Program-made: the position numbers and the translations under genes
NCBI GenBank assembly: GCA_000702525.1
Contig: JNIN01000002.1
Span: 186,001 to 250,000, forward strand
Direction: 5' to 3'
Length of the DNA: 64,000 bases
DNA from: Lachnospiraceae bacterium AC2012
GTDB lineage: Bacteria > Bacillota > Clostridia > Lachnospirales > Lachnospiraceae
Shown here: positions 60,392-64,000 of the stretch, piece by piece
How the letters are laid out: each line of letters begins with the position of its first letter
How positions within the stretch are numbered: the first letter of the stretch is position 1
The notes under the pieces: generated by a model
Database searches by the model: none
Told to the model about the DNA's origin: nothing
Seen by the model: only the letters and a program-made list of their open reading frames with translations

Positions 60392-62140
60392 ATGAATTAC
60401 GCTGGAATTTCACACTATGCAGACCAACGAGACTGTTTTTTCTTAGAAAACGGAAAGCTTCGCATTCGCTTAAAAACAGCAAAAAACGATATTTCTAGCA
60501 TCTATTTACATACACAGGACAAGTACATCTCCCTGGAAAAACGCGATACCAGGGAATGCTTTGAAATGAGACGATACGCCTCCGATTTTGGTCACGACTA
60601 TTACGTTGTTGACCTGAACATCCCAAAGACCAACGGCGGACAGGGGCCGAACCCAGACATACTCTGCCTGCGCTATTATTTCGAGCTCATCGATTCTGCA
60701 GGCGCACGCATCTGGTATGGAGACAGCCGTTTCTTCTCTTATACGCCAGGGGATGTGGAATGCATGTTTGACTGCCCGATTATCTCTCGCATGGAGCAGA
60801 CCTTCCAGATTCCAGAATGGGCCAAGGATGCGGTGGTTTATCAGATTTTCCCAACCCGCTATGCGACAACCGAAGACATCCCTGACGATGTTTGGTATCA
60901 GGAGCCGATCTCCTGGGATAGCGATTTGCGAGGAAACCTTCGCGGAATTACAGAGCATCTCCCACATTTAAAGGAAATGGGCGTGGACGTCATCTATATG
61001 ACACCGATTTTCAAGTCTAACACCTCGCATAAATACGACACTGTTGACTATTATCAGGTAGACCCTTCCCTCGGAAGTTCCGAAGACTTACATGAATTAA
61101 TAAACAACGCGCATGAACTTGGTCTTCGCGTGATGTTGGATGGCGTATTCAACCATACGTCCCCTGACTTTTTTGCGTTTGATGATATTCGTAGAAATGG
61201 TACGTCTTCCAAATACTATGATTGGTATTATATCGATTCCTTTCCGATTGATGGCGGTTCTCATGATCGAAAACCATCCTATCAATCCTTTGCCTATTAT
61301 GGACGAATGCCGAAACTTCGCGTTTCCCATCCGGAAGTGACAAAATACATCCTCGATGTGGCGAAATACTATATCACAGAATTTCATATTGATGGATGGC
61401 GCTTAGATGTTGGTGATGAAATTGGACATGATTTCTGGCGAACGTTCCGAAAGGAAATCAAGTCAGTCAATCCAGATGTGCTGATCGTCGGCGAAGTATG
61501 GCATTATGCTCCGGATTTCCTGCAAGGCGATCAGTGGGATTCCGTCATGAATTATGCCTTTTATAAATCTGTTTCCTCCATGATTTGTGATGACAGTTTA
61601 CGTCCTTCTGATTTCATGGCGGAACAAGGATTCCTCCAGGGGCAATACCACTCTGCCGTACTTCCTGTTCTATGGAATCTGATTGATAGTCATGATACGA
61701 GTCGTTTCCTATACCGCGCCGGTGGCGATAAGCGAAAACTCCGACTGGCCGCCGCGATGCAGATGTTACTTCCAGGAACACCTTTCCTGTATTATGGTGA
61801 TGAAGTCGGAATGACGGGTGGCGCCGATCCGGATAACCGTCGCGGTATGATTTGGGATGAAAGCAGACAGGATTTGGATTTATATGAATGGTACCAGCGA
61901 CTGACGTATTTCCGACATATATTAGTCGATATTGCAAAAGGAAATTATGAATTTACCTCCTGCGATGATTATCGCAGAATCCTGGAATATCACCTTGCAT
62001 CTGGCGAGAAGCTAATCTTCCACCCTGGCGACAGCCCGGCAAATGTAAAGGAATATACGGGATATCATGAATTGTTAAGTGATACGACATTTAACGGAAT
62101 TGTGGATGGATACGGCTGTGTTTTACTGAGAAAGCAATAA
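60392..62140 (+). CDS. Neopullulanase / cyclomaltodextrinase-type GH13 enzyme
   Basis: A 582-residue glycosidase of the GH13_20 type. An N-terminal CBM34-like domain covers about 1-130; the barrel has region I DGVFNHTS, region II GWRLDVGDE (nucleophile Asp, about 334), region III VGEVWH (acid Glu, about 366) and region IV IDSHDTSR (Asp, about 433), then a C-terminal beta domain. It cleaves maltodextrins, cyclodextrins or pullulan inside the cell (no signal peptide). I start at 60392 behind AAAGAGGATGATTAC. No sugar transporter or MalR-like gene is adjacent. Confidence 0.9.
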   Translation: MNYAGISHYADQRDCFFLENGKLRIRLKTAKNDISSIYLHTQDKYISLEKRDTRECFEMRRYASDFGHDYYVVDLNIPKTNGGQGPNPDILCLRYYFELIDSAGARIWYGDSRFFSYTPGDVECMFDCPIISRMEQTFQIPEWAKDAVVYQIFPTRYATTEDIPDDVWYQEPISWDSDLRGNLRGITEHLPHLKEMGVDVIYMTPIFKSNTSHKYDTVDYYQVDPSLGSSEDLHELINNAHELGLRVMLDGVFNHTSPDFFAFDDIRRNGTSSKYYDWYYIDSFPIDGGSHDRKPSYQSFAYYGRMPKLRVSHPEVTKYILDVAKYYITEFHIDGWRLDVGDEIGHDFWRTFRKEIKSVNPDVLIVGEVWHYAPDFLQGDQWDSVMNYAFYKSVSSMICDDSLRPSDFMAEQGFLQGQYHSAVLPVLWNLIDSHDTSRFLYRAGGDKRKLRLAAAMQMLLPGTPFLYYGDEVGMTGGADPDNRRGMIWDESRQDLDLYEWYQRLTYFRHILVDIAKGNYEFTSCDDYRRILEYHLASGEKLIFHPGDSPANVKEYTGYHELLSDTTFNGIVDGYGCVLLRKQ

Positions 62141-62151
62141 TCGTTTAACTG

Positions 62152-62191
62152 AAATAAGCACCCTTAATCGAATGGTTAAGAGTGCTTATTT
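62152..62191. terminator. Bidirectional terminator
   Basis: AAATAAGCAC-CC-TTAA pairs with TTAA-GA-GTGCTTATTT around TCGAATGG, between convergent GH13 and PAP2 genes. Confidence 0.8.
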
Positions 62192-62198
62192 CTATTTA

Positions 62199-62891
62199 TT
62201 ATTTCTTCCGTCTCTTCTTCATCGCGAGTACATTATTGAAAATCATCAAAAGTGTCACGCTAAGAAGCACCCCGCCCATAATATCTGTAAGCCAGTGCAC
62301 ACCGCAGATCAGACGTCCAATCACCGTAATGGCAATCACAACGGCACATACCATTTTCAAAATCTTTACTAGCTTTTCGTCACGAATATAGCGGTCGAGA
62401 AGCATCATCGCACTTCCCATAACAACACAAACCAGCATGGTATGAGAGGATGGAAAGGAAGCCTCTGGCGCTTTTTCGCCTTCCATAATAATCGGTCTAT
62501 AATTGATTACTACTTTATCAAACAATACATAGAAAGCGATTACCACTGCGTATAAACCGCCCAGGGACAGGATTTCATAATCCACTTTCCATAGATTCTT
62601 TCGCTGAATCAACTGCAATAATCCAATCAAAGCAAATCCAGCAGCAAATAATACCAAAAAGATTCCGAGTACGGTTGTGATTTTATACCAAATCACATTG
62701 ATTCCTGTCAGCGCAGCAAAACCTGTATTTAAATGATACAAACCAATGGTTGTGCCTGTTGCCTCCACTGTACCTACATCAACTTTCATTACAAGAATCA
62801 TTAAAATCACAAATAATAATCCTGTCATGCATGGGATAATTGGATTAATTTTCTTTCTACATCTTCTCTTTCTCTTCATTTCTTCCGTCAT
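62199..62891 (-). CDS. PAP2-family membrane phosphatase
   Basis: A 230-residue membrane protein with six TMs and the three PAP2 motifs: KVVINYRP (KxxxxxxRP), FPSSHT (PSxH) and GRLICGVHWLTD (SR/GR-x5-H-x3-D, catalytic His). It dephosphorylates a lipid phosphate, such as undecaprenyl diphosphate or phosphatidic acid. I start at 62891 with AAGAGGAGATTAGAC ahead. The N-terminus is strongly basic (KRKRRCRKK) and cytosolic. Confidence 0.88.
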   Translation of the reverse strand: MTEEMKRKRRCRKKINPIIPCMTGLLFVILMILVMKVDVGTVEATGTTIGLYHLNTGFAALTGINVIWYKITTVLGIFLVLFAAGFALIGLLQLIQRKNLWKVDYEILSLGGLYAVVIAFYVLFDKVVINYRPIIMEGEKAPEASFPSSHTMLVCVVMGSAMMLLDRYIRDEKLVKILKMVCAVVIAITVIGRLICGVHWLTDIMGGVLLSVTLLMIFNNVLAMKKRRKK

Positions 62892-62958
62892 GTCTAATCT
62901 CCTCTTACACATCAAACGCTGTCTTACTTAGCAATCACTGCCTTACACATCAAACGCA

Positions 62959-64000
62959 CTATACAAGTCTGGTCGTCCACTTCGAGCAATCCCAAATATC
63001 CGTCGCAATATCATGATAGAAATCTGGTTCATGACAAACCATCACAATACTACCCTTGTATTCATTTAACGCGCGCTTTAATTCCTCTTTTGCATCCACA
63101 TCCAGGTGGTTTGTTGGCTCGTCAAGAACGAGCAGGTTCGAAGGTCGATTAAGAATCTTACAAAGTCTCACCTTCGCCTGTTCTCCACCGGAAAGCACGC
63201 GAATCTGGCTCTCAATATGCTTCGTTGTAAGTCCGCATTTTGCGAGTGCCGCACGTATTTCCGCCTGATTCATAGATGGGAATTCTCCCCAAATCTCATC
63301 AATACAAGTGGTCGCATTATCATGTCCGGCTTCCTGCTCAAAATAGCCGATATCTAAATTCTCGCCTAACTCAACATTTCCAGAAATCGGCTTAATAACA
63401 CCAAGCAAACTCTTAAGAAGCGTTGACTTACCGATTCCATTCGCACCCGTAAGTACGATTCTACAGCCTCGCTCGATCTCAAAATTCAGCTTGGTAGAGA
63501 GTGGCTCATCATAGCCAATCACCAGATCCTTCGCCGTAATCATAAACTTGCTAGGCGCCTTGGAATACTGGAAATGAAACTCCGGCTTCGGTTTCTCCGT
63601 TACCTTCTCAATTCGTTCCATCTTATCAAGCTTCTTCTGGCGGGACATCGCCATATTACGCGTAGAGATTCTGGCCTTGTTTCTGGCAACAAAATCCTCG
63701 AGCTCGGCGATTTCCTTCTGCTGACGATTATATGCCGCCTCCTGCTGTGCCTTCTGCATGGCAAAAACCTCTTCGAAATGCGCATAACTGCCTGGATAAC
63801 GATTCAGCTTTCGATCATACATATGATAGATAATATTGATAACACTATCCATAAATGGTACATCATGTGAAATCAGGATAAACGCATTCTCATATTCTTC
63901 GAGATAGCGCTTCAACCAGACAATATGCTCTTCATCAAGGTAGTTTGTAGGCTCATCGAGCAGTAATATTTCCGGCTTTTCGAGAAGAAGCTTCGCAAGC
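62959..64000 (-). CDS. ABC-F ATPase, C-terminal part (runs off the right edge)
   Basis: The frame is open from the right edge to the stop at 62959, covering 346 residues. Reading from the edge: Walker B of the first domain (ILLLDEPTNYLD), the linker rich in charged residues (QKAQQEAAYNRQQKEIAELEDFVARNKAR), then the second domain with GANGIGKST, LSGGEQAKVRL and LLVLDEPTNHLD. This is an ABC-F protein that acts on ribosomes, in translation control or antibiotic resistance. The C-terminus ends soon after the second domain (SKWTTRLV), without a long tail. Start is outside the window. Confidence 0.92.
   Translation of the reverse strand, partial: LAKLLLEKPEILLLDEPTNYLDEEHIVWLKRYLEEYENAFILISHDVPFMDSVINIIYHMYDRKLNRYPGSYAHFEEVFAMQKAQQEAAYNRQQKEIAELEDFVARNKARISTRNMAMSRQKKLDKMERIEKVTEKPKPEFHFQYSKAPSKFMITAKDLVIGYDEPLSTKLNFEIERGCRIVLTGANGIGKSTLLKSLLGVIKPISGNVELGENLDIGYFEQEAGHDNATTCIDEIWGEFPSMNQAEIRAALAKCGLTTKHIESQIRVLSGGEQAKVRLCKILNRPSNLLVLDEPTNHLDVDAKEELKRALNEYKGSIVMVCHEPDFYHDIATDIWDCSKWTTRLV

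Noticed and set aside
1-64000. tRNA or rRNA genes
   Set aside because: No cloverleaf with GGTTCGAATCC-type T-arm or rRNA motifs was recognised; a tRNAscan or Infernal run would settle it.

Overview
The window looks like the chromosome of a low-GC Gram-positive anaerobe of the Clostridia, most likely Lachnospiraceae. The basis is gene content: TSCPD protein, tandem SNF transporters, a DUF342 protein with an N-terminal repeat array, LarE, ECF S-component, YgjV and nucleoside ABC genes. Promoters follow the sigma-A pattern and most genes start behind AGGAGG-like sites. This assignment is inference. I saw no rRNA, tRNA or CRISPR array.

Bases 1-5.4 kb are the int-proximal end of a Tn916-integrase-type mobile element. 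In order they hold decayed sequence, degenerate direct repeats, a replication-like module (unknown protein, helix-turn-helix protein, DnaC-like ATPase), xis and int. From 5.4 to 7.8 kb four small genes (LMW phosphatase, ArsC/Spx-like reductase, MIF-like tautomerase, secreted lipase) are separated by copies of a short GGGGACGGGG element. From 7.8 to 16.4 kb come an ABC exporter, a DEAD-box helicase behind a terminator-bearing leader, plsY, xthA-dtd, a LUD protein and a lipoprotein nuclease.

From 16.5 to 29 kb there is a metal theme: YitT, ZIP transporter, MATE exporter, then an ArsR regulator facing an HMA protein and a P-type ATPase. Between these lie a radical SAM protein, a DUF342/HD-GYP pair, acylphosphatase, asparaginase and an M24 peptidase. 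Two operator families tie genes together. An ArsR-type dyad (AATTAAA-N6-TTTAATT) occurs twice between arsR and the HMA gene and once before ZIP. A Fur-type dyad (TGCAA-N5-TTGCA) occurs three times before the first MATE gene and once on the promoter of a Fur-family gene at 37.1 kb, which is followed by the second MATE gene.

From 29 to 43 kb: TSCPD, LarE, HAD phosphatase, a two-component system facing a MacA/MacB-type exporter, fur-MATE, an ECF S-component, VanZ, SstT and a Xer-type recombinase. From 43 to 51 kb, mostly on the minus strand: PilZ protein, two tandem SNF transporters behind paired operators, an amino-acid ABC transporter, YitT and a GGDEF protein. Cyclic-di-GMP proteins (HD-GYP, PilZ, GGDEF) recur.

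From 51 to 57.4 kb a minus-strand operon runs BMP lipoprotein, ATPase, two permeases, YgjV, uridine kinase: import and phosphorylation of nucleosides. From 57.5 to 64 kb: an unknown protein, a 27-bp tandem array, a flavin reductase, a Cys-rich U32-like protein, a 0.7-kb non-coding stretch with regularly spaced TTAC(A/G)G dyads, a neopullulanase-type GH13 enzyme, a PAP2 phosphatase and a truncated ABC-F ATPase at the right edge.
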